Below are positions 1-7,616 of a DNA stretch of 32,713 nucleotides, one piece after another. The position numbers were made by a program, and so were the translations under genes. Each line of letters begins with the position of its first letter. Positions within the stretch are counted from its first letter, which is position 1. The notes beneath the pieces are model-generated. The model was not told where the DNA came from and ran no database searches. It saw only the letters and a program-made list of their open reading frames with translations. Origin of the DNA: Halobacteriales archaeon QS_5_68_33 (GTDB lineage: Archaea > Halobacteriota > Halobacteria > Halobacteriales > Haloarculaceae); NCBI GenBank assembly GCA_003023785.1, contig PXRS01000054.1, forward strand, positions 13,360 through 46,072, in the 5' to 3' direction.

Positions 1-115
1 CGTCGGCCTCACCTTCGACTACGTCTGGATGCCCGCCCCCGAGGAGGTCGACCTCCCCGAGAAGTGGGACCGCGAGGACCACGAACGGGACCGCCGGGAA
101 CGGTTGCGCCCGTAG
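1..115 (+). CDS. C-terminal end of an unidentified protein (partial)
   Basis: An open frame read from base 2 ends at a TAG at 113-115. The visible tail is about 37 residues: a short hydrophobic/aromatic part (VGLTFDYVWMPAPEE) and then a strongly charged end rich in Asp, Glu and Arg. The composition and codon use fit a haloarchaeal protein, possibly a membrane protein with a cytoplasmic charged tail. The body of the gene lies outside the window, so no family can be assigned. It converges on ilvD, with about 110 bp between the two stop codons in which I see nothing definite. Confidence 0.6.
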   Translation, partial: VGLTFDYVWMPAPEEVDLPEKWDREDHERDRRERLRP

Positions 116-227
116 GTTCTGACGGAGTCGTTTTCGTACAGCCGAGGCCCGACGACTGGTGATGGACTGTTCCGGTCCGCTCGCGGTCGCCGTTCGGCCA
201 GCCGTGGCGCTCACCAGGTTGTCGCGC

Positions 228-1973
228 TCAGCCCCACTGTGCGCCGGGATTGGTCACCGCGCCGTTGGCGGCGGAGCCGAAGTCCCGGTGGTACTTCGCG
301 AACACGCCGTCCTCGTAGGTGGGTTCGGGGTCGTGGTCTTCGAGGCGGGCCTCGATTTCCTCGTCGGAGAGACCGACCGAGAGCTCCAGTTCGTCGACGT
401 CGATGGCGACGGTATCGCCGTCTTCGAGCGCGGCGATAGGGCCGCCGACGTAGGCCTCGGGCGCGACGTGGCCGATGGAGAACCCGCGCGTCGCGCCGGA
501 GAAGCGGCCGTCGGTGAAGAGGGCGACGTCGTCGGCGTGGCCCTGGCCGGCCACCGCGCTCGTGACGCCGAGCATCTCCCGCATCCCGGGGCCGCCGCGG
601 GGGCCCTCGTTGCGGATGCAGATGACGTCGCCGGACTCGACGTTGCCTTCCTGGACGTACTTCATGGCGGGTTCTTCCTCCTCGAAGACGCGGACGGGGC
701 CCTCGTGGCGGAGGTGGTCCTCGTCGGTGATCTTGATGACCGCGCCGTCGGGCGCGAGGTTGCCCGCCAGGATGCGGATGGCGCCGCGCTCGTGGATCGG
801 GTCCTCGACGGTGTACAGGAAGTCGACGTCAAGGTCGGCGATGGCGGGCGGGTTGGTCCGCTCGACCTCCTCGGCCACGGTCTTCCCGGTGACGGTGAGC
901 GCGTCGCCGTGGAGCATGTCGGCTTCGAGGAGTTCCCGGAGGACGACCGGGACGCCGCCGACCTCGTGGAGGTCGTTCATGAAGCGCTCGCCGCCGGGCT
1001 GAAGGTCGGCGATCTTGGGTGTGCGGGCGCTGATCTCGTTGAAGTCCTGGATGTCCAGGTCGATGCCGGCCTCGGCGGCCATCGCCAGCAGGTGGAGGAC
1101 GGCGTTGGTCGACCCGCCGACCGACACCTGCAGCGCGATGGCGTTCTCGAAGGACTCCCGCGTGAGGAAATCGGCGGGGCGACGGCGCTCTTCGACGACC
1201 TCGACGGCGAGTTCGCCGGCGCGCTCGGCCTCCTCGTAGCGCTTCTCGACCTCGGCGGGGGGCGAGGCCGACCCGAGGGGGGCGAAACCGATGGTCTCGG
1301 AGATGGCGGCCATCGTGTTCGCGGTGAACATGCCGCCACAGGAGCCCGCGCCGGGGCAGGCGTGGCGCTCCATCTCCTCGAGTTCGTCCTCGGTCATGTC
1401 GCCGGTGGCGACGGCGCCGACGCCCTCGAACATGTTCTGGATGGTGATCTCCCGGCCGCCGTGTTCGCCGGGCATGATCGACCCGCCGTAGAGGAATACC
1501 GAGGGCAGGTCCGTCCGAATGGCGGCCATCATCATCCCGGGCATGTTCTTGTCACAGCCGCCGATGGTGACGAGGCCGTCCATGCGCTCGCCGAAGGAGA
1601 CGAGTTCGACGGAGTCGGCGATAAGCTCCCGGGAGATGAGCGAGGCCTTCATGCCCTCGTGGCCCATCGAGATGGCGTCGGAGATGGTGATCGTGCCGAA
1701 CTCGATCGGCATCCCGCCGGTCGAATCGACGGCGTCGTAGGCGGCGTCGGCGACGTCGTCCAGGTGGACGTTACAGGGGGTGATGTCCGCGGCGGGGTTG
1801 GCGAGGCCGACCATCGGCGACGCGAGGTCCTCGTCGTCGTAGCCCATCGCCCGGAACATCGCGCGGTGGGGCGCGCGGTCGGTCCCTTCCGTGACCTCCG
1901 CGCTCGGCAGGTCGTCGGGTTTGCCCCCCTCGCTCTCGTCGTCTTCGCGGGGTGGCGCTTCCTGCTGGCTCAT
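228..1973 (-). CDS. ilvD: Dihydroxy-acid dehydratase
   Basis: Dehydrates 2,3-dihydroxy-3-methylbutanoate and 2,3-dihydroxy-3-methylpentanoate to the 2-oxo acids that precede valine/leucine and isoleucine; cytoplasmic. The 581-aa length is normal for the IlvD/Edd family. The three expected iron-sulfur cysteines are visible: C67 in [10 protein letters not shown]140 in the signature GGCDKNMPG, and C212 in [16 protein letters not shown]. The C-terminal half keeps the family segments [15 protein letters not shown] and [12 protein letters not shown]. The ATG at 1971-1973 gives an acidic, disordered N-terminus of about 30 residues, common in halophiles. The gene stands alone: no other branched-chain amino-acid gene is in the window. 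Identification is secure. Confidence 0.97.
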   Translation of the reverse strand: MSQQEAPPREDDESEGGKPDDLPSAEVTEGTDRAPHRAMFRAMGYDDEDLASPMVGLANPAADITPCNVHLDDVADAAYDAVDSTGGMPIEFGTITISDAISMGHEGMKASLISRELIADSVELVSFGERMDGLVTIGGCDKNMPGMMMAAIRTDLPSVFLYGGSIMPGEHGGREITIQNMFEGVGAVATGDMTEDELEEMERHACPGAGSCGGMFTANTMAAISETIGFAPLGSASPPAEVEKRYEEAERAGELAVEVVEERRRPADFLTRESFENAIALQVSVGGSTNAVLHLLAMAAEAGIDLDIQDFNEISARTPKIADLQPGGERFMNDLHEVGGVPVVLRELLEADMLHGDALTVTGKTVAEEVERTNPPAIADLDVDFLYTVEDPIHERGAIRILAGNLAPDGAVIKITDEDHLRHEGPVRVFEEEEPAMKYVQEGNVESGDVICIRNEGPRGGPGMREMLGVTSAVAGQGHADDVALFTDGRFSGATRGFSIGHVAPEAYVGGPIAALEDGDTVAIDVDELELSVGLSDEEIEARLEDHDPEPTYEDGVFAKYHRDFGSAANGAVTNPGAQWG

Positions 1974-2178
1974 ACAGGACGATTCGCGGGGGCGGCCTTA
2001 CGCTTTTTCACCCGTGGCCGCCCTTGCCGTCGCCGTCCCGGTCGCCGAACCCGTTCGGTCGGGACTGCCGAACCGTCCGGTCGCGACCGACCGGCGTGGC
2101 TCCCGGACAGTCACGGCGATCGGGCGTCGTGCGTGCGTCTGACGGGGAGTTTTGTGGGACAGGGCCGTACTCGCGGCC

Positions 2179-2787
2179 ATGACGAGCCTCTCCGAGGCCT
2201 ACGACGACCGGGGGTGGGAGGGGCGGGACCCGCGGCGGGTCTCGGCCGGGGCGGCGCTGTTCGTCTCGGGCGCGCTGGCCGTCGTCGTCGCCATCCTCGT
2301 GCCGACGACGGACCTCGCGGCGCTGGCCGACGCGACGACCGAACCCGAGGTGCGTCGTCTCGCGGGGACGCTCGCCGGCCTGGGCATCCCCGCGATGTTC
2401 CTGGGCGTCGTCGTCGTCCTGCCGGCGAGTCGCCGCGAGCGACTGGGCGTCGTCGCCGGCGCGTGCCTCTCGGTCGGCGGCGTCTTCCTGTTCCGGTACG
2501 CCTACCCCACGAGGTGGGTCAGCAGCGCCGAGTCGCTGGCGTTCCCGACCGCCATGCTGTACTTCGTCGGCGGGTCGGTCGCGCTGTGGTTCGTCTTCTC
2601 GGCGGTCGCGACGTTCAAACTCCGGAACAACCCGCACGGCACCGTCACACTCGAAGTCGTCCGCCAGGGCGAGACCCGCGAGATCGAGGTCAGTCGCGAC
2701 GAATACCGGCGCTACCGTCGCGCCGCCCGCGACGACGACCGCGACGACACCGCCGTCCGGCGCGAACTCGAATCCCGACTGGACTGA
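2179..2787 (+). CDS. Haloarchaeal four-helix membrane protein (DUF7139-like)
   Basis: A 202-aa protein. The ATG at 2179 is preferred over an upstream in-frame ATG at 2152, because from 2179 the N-terminus reads MTSLSEAYDDRGWEGRDPRR, a short charged cytoplasmic segment, before the first membrane helix. Four hydrophobic segments are visible, roughly at residues 22-42, 65-85, 93-112 and 130-152. A soluble tail follows (about 155-202), with a beta-like stretch (GTVTLEVVRQGETREIEV) and an Arg/Asp-rich end. From memory it resembles the conserved haloarchaeal family DUF7139; the function is unknown. It lies just upstream of priL, 88 bp away, in the same direction, but priL appears to have its own TATA element. 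Confidence 0.75.
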   Translation: MTSLSEAYDDRGWEGRDPRRVSAGAALFVSGALAVVVAILVPTTDLAALADATTEPEVRRLAGTLAGLGIPAMFLGVVVVLPASRRERLGVVAGACLSVGGVFLFRYAYPTRWVSSAESLAFPTAMLYFVGGSVALWFVFSAVATFKLRNNPHGTVTLEVVRQGETREIEVSRDEYRRYRRAARDDDRDDTAVRRELESRLD

Positions 2788-2843
2788 CTTCGCCGTTCCT
2801 GCACGGGTTTTCGTCACCCGATAGCGTCCCGCCGACCACGGGC

Positions 2844-2849
2844 TTTATT
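2844..2849 (+). promoter_or_regulatory. TATA-like element for priL
   Basis: TTTATT lies about 30 nt upstream of the priL ATG at 2876. This spacing is typical of haloarchaeal leaderless transcripts, which start at or next to the start codon. Confidence 0.5.
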
Positions 2850-2875
2850 CGGATACGTGTGCAACCCGGTCCCAG

Positions 2876-3970
2876 ATGGCTATCCGGCCCATCCACGCGC
2901 GCTATCCGTTCACGGCGGCGGCCCGGAGCGCCGTCGACGAGGCCGGCGTCGACCTCGCGGAGGTCGTCGCCAGCGACGACGGCGTCGTCGGCCGCGGCGT
3001 CGAGCGCGTGGAACGGGCGCTCACCGAAGGGGGGGTAGGCGAACCCCACCGCCGGACCCGCGTCGAGTTGCTCTCCTATCCGGTGGCGCGGGTACTCGTC
3101 TCGCTCGTCGACGAGCGCGTCCTCACCCGCAGGTACGCCCGCGCCGAGGCCGCCACCGCCCACGAGCGGTTCATCGAGGAGTTCGCCGCCACGGCCGAGT
3201 ACAGGAGCGCCCGCACCGAGCGCCTGACCCGGGCGGACCTGCTCTCGGAGTTCGACCTCACCGGCGACGTCCGCGAGGGCTCCGACGGCTATCGGGTCGA
3301 TGTCGGCGCGTACCTCGACCTGGCCGCCGACCAGTGGGGCGACGAGTGGCGTCTCGTCAACCGCGTCCTCGTCGACGGCGAGGTCCTCGTCACCGAGGAG
3401 GAACTCCACGAACTGCTCCGGCAGGCGGTGCGCCACCGCGTCGCCGAGGGCCTCCCCCTCTCCGTGCCCGACCCCGTCGCCGCAGAACTCGACGAGGCGG
3501 TCGCGCAGGCGAGAGAGACGCTCTCGGAACTCGAACTCACCCGCGAGATCGACACGGTCGTCCCCGAACTGTTCCCGCCCTGCATGAAACACCTGCTCGA
3601 CCAGGTCCGGAAGGGCGAACACCTCGAACACCACTCCCGCTTTGCGATCGCCTCGTTCCTGACGAGCATCGGCATGACGACCGACGAGATCGTCGAACTG
3701 TTCCAGGTCAATCCCGGGTTCGGCGAGGAGGCCACCCGCTACCAGGTCGACCACATCCGCGGCGCGACCAGCCCCACGGAGTACTCGCCGCCGTCGTGCG
3801 CGACGATGCAGTCATACGGCGACTGCTACAACAAGGACGACGTCTGCGAGGACGTCATCGACGAGTCACACCCGCTGAACTACTACGAACACATGTTGGA
3901 CCAGGAGGACGAGGACGACCTCGTGGACTGGCGCGAGAGTGACGAGGACGAGGCCGAATCGAGCGCGTGA
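2876..3970 (+). CDS. priL: DNA primase large subunit PriL
   Basis: Regulatory subunit of the archaeal/eukaryotic DNA primase, which works with the catalytic subunit PriS to make replication primers. The protein is 364 aa, a usual length. It starts MAIRPIHARYPFTAAARSAV, typical of haloarchaeal PriL. The C-terminal iron-sulfur domain is visible, with four candidate cluster cysteines: C236 (ELFPPCMKHLL), C308 (YSPPSCATM), C317 (SYGDCYNK) and C324 (DDVCEDV). The intervening segments HHSRFAIASFL and HIRGATSPTEYSPPSC are family hallmarks. The tail is highly acidic. A TATA element 30 nt upstream supports the ATG at 2876. The stop codon lies 31 bp from that of the convergent membrane-protein gene. 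priS is not in this window. Confidence 0.95.
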   Translation: MAIRPIHARYPFTAAARSAVDEAGVDLAEVVASDDGVVGRGVERVERALTEGGVGEPHRRTRVELLSYPVARVLVSLVDERVLTRRYARAEAATAHERFIEEFAATAEYRSARTERLTRADLLSEFDLTGDVREGSDGYRVDVGAYLDLAADQWGDEWRLVNRVLVDGEVLVTEEELHELLRQAVRHRVAEGLPLSVPDPVAAELDEAVAQARETLSELELTREIDTVVPELFPPCMKHLLDQVRKGEHLEHHSRFAIASFLTSIGMTTDEIVELFQVNPGFGEEATRYQVDHIRGATSPTEYSPPSCATMQSYGDCYNKDDVCEDVIDESHPLNYYEHMLDQEDEDDLVDWRESDEDEAESSA

Positions 3971-4001
3971 GTCCGGGGCAAGTTGTCCGCGGAAAACGTG
4001 T

Positions 4002-4250
4002 TCACCCGTCGTCGTCGAAGTCCTGGCGGTACATGAGCAGGCCGGCAGCGGCGACGAACAGGACGAACGCGCCGATGACGCCGACGAGCGCCAGGCCGCC
4101 CTCGGGGACGAGGCTCGGCGGCACCGAGGCGTTGTTGGTCGCGTTGGCAGGCGCCGCGTAGGCCGAACTGACGATGTACGACCCCACGACGAACACGCCG
4201 ATCGCCAGCGCGGCGATGGCCAGTTCCGCAACCGTTCTCCGCTCTACCAT
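4002..4250 (-). CDS. Small two-helix membrane protein
   Basis: An 82-aa protein starting MVERRTVAELAIAALAIGVF. An in-frame ATG 78 nt further upstream exists, but the MVERR start puts a short positive N-terminus before the first helix and leaves space for a promoter facing the divergent SWIM gene. Two hydrophobic helices are seen (about residues 9-30 and 52-73), separated by a short Ala/Asn/Pro-rich loop, with a cytoplasmic tail MYRQDFDDDG. Small proteins with this layout are conserved in haloarchaea as domains of unknown function. No role can be given. Confidence 0.65.
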   Translation of the reverse strand: MVERRTVAELAIAALAIGVFVVGSYIVSSAYAAPANATNNASVPPSLVPEGGLALVGVIGAFVLFVAAAGLLMYRQDFDDDG

Positions 4251-4407
4251 GCGATTCGCTTCCCGCGGCCCGGGCAAAAGGGCTTCGAAGGGCGTTCCGC
4301 ACCGCCGGTGTGTGTCATTCCCCGCCACGCGGGCGACGGATTTAGGGTCGTTCGGGACCTACGTTTCATGTGGGCGCAGACCGGAAAACAGCCGCGTCCG
4401 ACCACCA

Positions 4408-5184
4408 ATGACCGAAATTCGCCCCCAGACTCGTGCCCGCAAGACCGCACTCGCACCGGACCTCCGCCGCCTGGACGACCGGGCCGCACGCGCCTGGACC
4501 GAGCGCATGGCCGTCTCCCCGCTCGAAGACGCCGCCTACGAGGTCGAGAGCGAGAGCGGCGCGACCTACGTCGTCGACCTGGTCGACCGCTCCTGTACCT
4601 GTCCCGACCACCGGATCCGCGGCGAGACGTGCAAGCACATGCGCCGCGTCGCCATCGAGGTCTCGACCCGGCGGGCCCCACCACCCGGCGAACGGCGGGC
4701 GAACTGCGCCGCCTGCGGCGTCGAGACGTTCGTCAGCGAGGCCGACCACCGGGAGGCCTCGGACGGGAGCGGTGAAACCGCGAGCAGCGAGGCCGGCCCG
4801 GCGCTCTGTGACACCTGCCGGTTCGAACCCGGCGATGTCGTGCGGGACCGCGAGGCCGACCGTCGAGAGGCCTCGGACCGAGCGAGCGGTGAAACCGCGA
4901 GCAGCGAGACGGACGACCGCCTCGTCGTCGCCCGCGTCACGGCCGACCGCGCCGACGAGGTAGAGATCGCGGCCACCGGGACGACCGTCGCCGACTACGG
5001 AACCAACGAGGGCTATCCCGACGACGACCTCGTCGTCGAGGCCGCCTACCTCGGCGACGTCGGGGCCGAGAACCCGCGCCTGTACTCGTTCCCCCTCTCG
5101 CGGTTGGAACGGGTGGACGACGCCGCCGTCGTGGACGCGGCGCTGCCCTGCCCTGACGCTCTCCACGCCGGACCGAACGCTTAA
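4408..5184 (+). CDS. SWIM zinc-finger protein carrying two in-frame repeat insertions
   Basis: A 258-aa protein. The SWIM motif CxCx(n)CxH is seen as CTCPDHRIRGETCKHM, about residues 65-80; such domains bind zinc and often mediate nucleic-acid or protein contacts. A second zinc site is likely a split ribbon made of CAACGVETF and ALCDTCRF. A soluble C-terminal domain follows, including EVEIAATGTTVADYGTNEGYP. Two near-identical segments interrupt the protein: REASDGSGETASSEA between the two halves of the putative ribbon, and REASDRASGETASSE just after it. At DNA level they are copies of the same repeat (annotated separately), and neither looks like part of the ancestral fold. The ATG at 4408 gives a plausible soluble start. 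The function is unknown. Confidence 0.8.
   Translation: MTEIRPQTRARKTALAPDLRRLDDRAARAWTERMAVSPLEDAAYEVESESGATYVVDLVDRSCTCPDHRIRGETCKHMRRVAIEVSTRRAPPPGERRANCAACGVETFVSEADHREASDGSGETASSEAGPALCDTCRFEPGDVVRDREADRREASDRASGETASSETDDRLVVARVTADRADEVEIAATGTTVADYGTNEGYPDDDLVVEAAYLGDVGAENPRLYSFPLSRLERVDDAAVVDAALPCPDALHAGPNA
4753..4791 (+). repeat. In-frame short palindromic repeat, copy 1 (SWIM gene)
   Basis: The core GAGCGGTGAAACCGCGAGC is shared with the copy at 4867-4908 and, in reverse orientation, with the copy in glyS. CGGT-GAA-ACCG can form a small hairpin. The left flank GAGGCCTCGGA is also shared with copy 2. The insert keeps the reading frame and encodes a Ser/Glu-rich loop. Confidence 0.7.
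4867..4908 (+). repeat. In-frame short palindromic repeat, copy 2 (SWIM gene)
   Basis: The same element as copy 1, about 115 bp downstream in the same gene. It is 3-4 nt longer because it carries ACCGAGCGAGCGG where copy 1 has ACGGGAGCGG. The reading frame is again preserved. Confidence 0.7.
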
Positions 5185-5209
5185 CGCCGCGACGCAGGAT
5201 CGACTGGGC

Positions 5210-6064
5210 ATGTCCGACGGCAGACTCGCGCTGGTGTTCGACGACGGCTACATCGAGGACTACGAGGATATCTATCCCGTCCTGGACGAGCGGGGCGTAC
5301 CCGCCTGCCAGGCCATCGTGTCCGGGTGGCTCGGCGACGACGGGCACCTCACCGCCGAGCAACTCGGGGAACTCGCGGACGCCGGGTGGGAGGTCGTCGC
5401 ACACGGGCGGCGTCACCGCTACATGCAGGCACACGGCCTCGCGGAGGACGCCGCGGCTGGCGACCGGCGTCTCCGCCTGGCGGGCGGCCACGTCTTCCCC
5501 GGCGAGGACCACGGCCTCTACCCCGGCGACGCGTTCGAGGTGACCGACGGCGAGCGGACCGAGACCCGCGCGCTCGCCGGGAAGGACGACGACGAACCGG
5601 TCGTCGAACTCGACGACCCGCTCTCGGCGGAGTTCGCGGCCGACGAGACCGTCGTCCGGCCGACGGCCGCACAGATCCGCGACGAGGTCGTCGGCGTCCG
5701 CGGGAAGTTCGAGGGCCTGGGCTACGAGCCGACGACATTCGCGCTGCCCTACGACGCCGGCGACGCACGGGTCTGGCGGGCGGTCGCCGACGAGTACGAC
5801 GCGCTCGTCGACGCCAGCGTCCGGTCGCTCCCGAACCCGCCGGGGACGCCGCCCCTGTCGCTGTCGCGGTACTACTTGGAGACCAGCCACATGCGCATGG
5901 TCGAGATCGAGGCCTACTTAGACGAAGTCGCCGCGTGCGGCGGCCTCGGGATCCTGGCCGGCCACACCGCCTGGGAGACGGTCCCGTCCGAGCGCGTCGC
6001 AGCCGTCGTCGACGCCGCCCACGAGCGCGACGTCGAGGTGACGACCGTTCGGGACGCGGTGTAG
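5210..6064 (+). CDS. Polysaccharide deacetylase (NodB-type) family protein
   Basis: A 284-aa carbohydrate-esterase-4-like hydrolase. The first metal-site motif is seen at the N-terminus as LVFDDGYIEDY (D11, D12). The histidine motif is VAHGRRH (H65, H69), a variant of the usual SHTxxH. The barrel is interrupted at roughly residues 80-155 by a beta-rich segment (HVFPGEDHGLYPGDAFEV onward) before it resumes at FALPYDAGD. The segment ILAGHTAW near the end probably supplies the last conserved His. There is no signal peptide, so a cytoplasmic role on a sugar or nucleoside-linked amide is likely. The gene starts 25 bp after the SWIM gene in the same direction; they could be cotranscribed. The family call is good, the substrate unknown. 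Confidence 0.85.
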   Translation: MSDGRLALVFDDGYIEDYEDIYPVLDERGVPACQAIVSGWLGDDGHLTAEQLGELADAGWEVVAHGRRHRYMQAHGLAEDAAAGDRRLRLAGGHVFPGEDHGLYPGDAFEVTDGERTETRALAGKDDDEPVVELDDPLSAEFAADETVVRPTAAQIRDEVVGVRGKFEGLGYEPTTFALPYDAGDARVWRAVADEYDALVDASVRSLPNPPGTPPLSLSRYYLETSHMRMVEIEAYLDEVAACGGLGILAGHTAWETVPSERVAAVVDAAHERDVEVTTVRDAV

Positions 6065-6455
6065 CGCGGCCCACGTCGGGTCATTCCGACCGACCGGGTA
6101 CGGCCGACCCGACGGGCGTCGACGGTCGGTGAGGGGCTGCGCCGCCGTCGGACCGGGCGGGCCCGAGGGATTGATGCCGCCGGGGGACGAGCACCCGGGT
6201 GGCGGCGATGACGACTGGTTACCCCTCCGAGCCCCTTGTGACGACGCGGGATACCGAGCCGCCACTCCACCGATACGGTCGGCCGTAAATCAGTTCCGGA
6301 TTTCGTCGAACCGGTCGGCGAGATACCGGTACATCGGCACAATGGACCGTATGAACGTCGCCGGCCGTCGTGACTGCCGGGGAGCGGGCTCCCGGTCGTG
6401 ACCGGTGCCGGCGCAGGCAGGGTGTTTTTTGTACACGGGAGCGAACCGGAAACCG
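6065..6455. other. 391-bp intergenic region containing one 78-bp palindromic element
   Basis: Between two plus-strand genes. Apart from the element at 6274-6351 and a T-rich promoter-like stretch (TTTTTTGTACA near 6425-6435, about 25-30 nt before the next start) I find no coding sequence or RNA gene. The few ORFs in it have no convincing codon use or motif. Confidence 0.5.
6274..6351 (-). repeat. 78-bp palindromic element, copy 1 (reverse orientation)
   Basis: Read on the minus strand it matches the copies at 8260-8337 and 32173-32250 over the whole interior (GATGTACCGGTATCTCGCCG, then ACGAAATCCGGAACTGATTT). Its ends have diverged: one terminus is GGACCGTA/TACGGTCC instead of CCGACCGTA. It lies about 210 bp after the deacetylase stop, not adjacent to it. 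Confidence 0.85.
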
Positions 6456-7118
6456 ATGAGTCACGAGGGGCCGGACCCACCGACAGACCGGGAGTCGCCG
6501 GTCGGCGAGCCCGTCATCAGGGGTGACCCGCGCGTCACCGGACAGCGGCCCGAGGAGGCCGTCGAGTTCGACCCGGACGACCCGGAGAGCCTCGAACGGG
6601 CCGCCGAGACGGTCAGACAGTTCGCCGGCGACACCGCCGGCCAGGGCGATACCGTGTATATGCTCCGCGGTGCGGCCGCGTGTGCCGCGCTGGTCCGGGG
6701 GGAGGGCTCCTACCGGGCCGCGGCCGACCGCGCCGACGGCGAGGCGACGGTGGCGTTCATCCGCAAATGGTCGCGGGTCCACGACCTCCCCCGCTCCATC
6801 CGCACCCAGGTCGCGATGGGCCACATCGCGCCCACCGCGGCCAAGCACATCGCCCGCGTCAGCGGCGAGGCGCGCCTCCAGATCGCTTGGGCCGCGCTCG
6901 ATGCCGACCTGACGGTCCGGCAGGTCCGGTCGGTCGCCAGTGCCGTCAAAGACGGCGTCTCCGTCGCCGACGCGCTCCGGGAGGAGGGCGTCACGCTCGG
7001 GGAGATCACACTCGAACTCCCCCCGGACGTCTACCAGGAACTCCGCCGTCGCGCGGCGCTGGAGGGCGTCGACCCCTCGGAGATCGTCGCCGACGCGCTA
7101 GGACGGCGGCTCGAGTGA
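6456..7118 (+). CDS. Haloarchaeal DUF7119-like protein, probably DNA-binding
   Basis: A 220-aa protein. The start MSHEGPDPPTDRESP at 6456 is chosen because of a promoter-like T-rich stretch about 25-30 nt upstream. The N-terminal 30 residues are disordered. The core has GDTVYMLRGAAACAALVRGE (about 68-87), a helical central part containing IRKWSRVHDLPRSIRTQVAMG and IAPTAAKHIARV (a KorB/ParB-HTH-like arrangement), and a C-terminal part LELPPDVYQELRRRAALEGV that looks like a ribbon-helix-helix. From memory this matches haloarchaeal DUF7119. Regulation or chromosome maintenance is an inference. The stop codon TGA touches the repeat element that follows. Confidence 0.8.
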   Translation: MSHEGPDPPTDRESPVGEPVIRGDPRVTGQRPEEAVEFDPDDPESLERAAETVRQFAGDTAGQGDTVYMLRGAAACAALVRGEGSYRAAADRADGEATVAFIRKWSRVHDLPRSIRTQVAMGHIAPTAAKHIARVSGEARLQIAWAALDADLTVRQVRSVASAVKDGVSVADALREEGVTLGEITLELPPDVYQELRRRAALEGVDPSEIVADALGRRLE

Positions 7119-7192
7119 TACGGTCGGCTGTGCCTGTCCACCGGTCTTTCGCCGGACGTTCCGGCGAAATCCGGCAACGATTCACGACCGTA
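7119..7192 (+). repeat. 78-bp-family palindromic element, copy 2 (diverged, 74 bp)
   Basis: Begins TACGGTCGG on the base after the TGA stop of the preceding gene and ends CGACCGTA. The interior is strongly diverged but keeps ACCGGT, a TTTCGCCGG/CCGGCGAAA stem (perfect 9-bp pairing with a 5-nt loop) and AATCCGG. The retained pairing suggests that the folded shape is conserved. The tRNA promoter starts 17 bp downstream. Confidence 0.7.
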
Positions 7193-7208
7193 GGGGCCCG
7201 ATCGTAAG

Positions 7209-7217
7209 TTCTTAAAC
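7209..7217 (+). promoter_or_regulatory. TATA box for the tRNA-Lys gene
   Basis: TTCTTAAAC is centred about 29 nt before the first base of the tRNA, the usual place for an archaeal TATA box driving a tRNA gene. Confidence 0.55.
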
Positions 7218-7241
7218 TGCATCGGCCGCTACGGAAGGTGA

Positions 7242-7353
7242 GGGCCGGTAGCTCAGTTCGGCAGAGCGTCTGGCTTTTAACACGGTCGCGCGTTCGACCC
7301 GCGCGGCGGTGAGAGAGACCAGATGGCCGGGGGTTCAAGTCCCTCCCGGCCCG
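7242..7353 (+). tRNA. tRNA-Lys (anticodon UUU) with a 38-nt intron
   Basis: The acceptor stem GGGCCGG pairs with CCGGCCC, and the discriminator is G at 7353. The D-arm is TAGCTCAGTTCGGCAGAGC. The anticodon stem TCTGG (7269-7273) pairs with CCAGA (7319-7323). The loop is C-T-TTT-A...A, so the anticodon TTT is at 7276-7278, and the T-loop is GTTCAAGTC. An intron at 7280-7317 splits the loop between positions 37 and 38. Removing it restores a canonical 7-nt anticodon loop. The CCA end is not encoded. Confidence 0.93.
7280..7317 (+). other. tRNA intron with canonical bulge-helix-bulge
   Basis: CTTT (7274-7277) pairs with AGAG (7312-7315) as the 4-bp central helix, including one G-U pair. The two 3-nt bulges are TAA (7278-7280) and AGA (7316-7318), and the intron side is closed by CAC/GTG. 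Cleavage after the second base of each bulge removes exactly 7280-7317. This is the substrate of the archaeal EndA splicing endonuclease. Confidence 0.85.
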
Positions 7354-7360
7354 TCGCACC

Positions 7361-7582
7361 TTATCGCGGCGCGAACCCGACCACGACGAAAATCAGTCCC
7401 GACCACCAGCAGATGTAGGCGAACACGTGACCCCACCACCGCTCTTGCTCCTCGGCGAAAATCCTGCTCCGATCGAACCTGTACTCGGATCCGCGCCACC
7501 TGGCCCACCACCGCGGGTCCCGGACGGTGTAGGCGGCGAACGCCATGAGGACGACGCCGAACGCGAGCGCGGCAGGTCGCAC
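7361..7582 (-). CDS. Small two-helix membrane protein with a tryptophan-rich loop
   Basis: A 73-aa protein read from a GTG at 7582 to a TAA at 7361-7363. The GTG is chosen because TTACTATC lies about 27 nt upstream on the minus strand, as expected for a leaderless start; the frame remains open further upstream only as antisense to the redoxin gene. Two hydrophobic segments (ALAFGVVLMAFAAYTV and VFAYICWWSGLIFVVVGF) flank a loop DPRWWARWRGSEYRFD. A similar layout occurs in small uncharacterised haloarchaeal membrane proteins. The function is unknown. Confidence 0.6.
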   Translation of the reverse strand: MRPAALAFGVVLMAFAAYTVRDPRWWARWRGSEYRFDRSRIFAEEQERWWGHVFAYICWWSGLIFVVVGFAPR

Positions 7583-7616
7583 ACCTGCGCTACGGACAGG
7601 GAGATAGTAAGACTGG

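Noticed and set aside
159-3038. A 959-codon plus-strand open frame across ilvD and priL
   Set aside because: It is the antisense shadow of ilvD in GC-rich DNA; the encoded sequence has no domain and continues through a promoter region and the start of priL.
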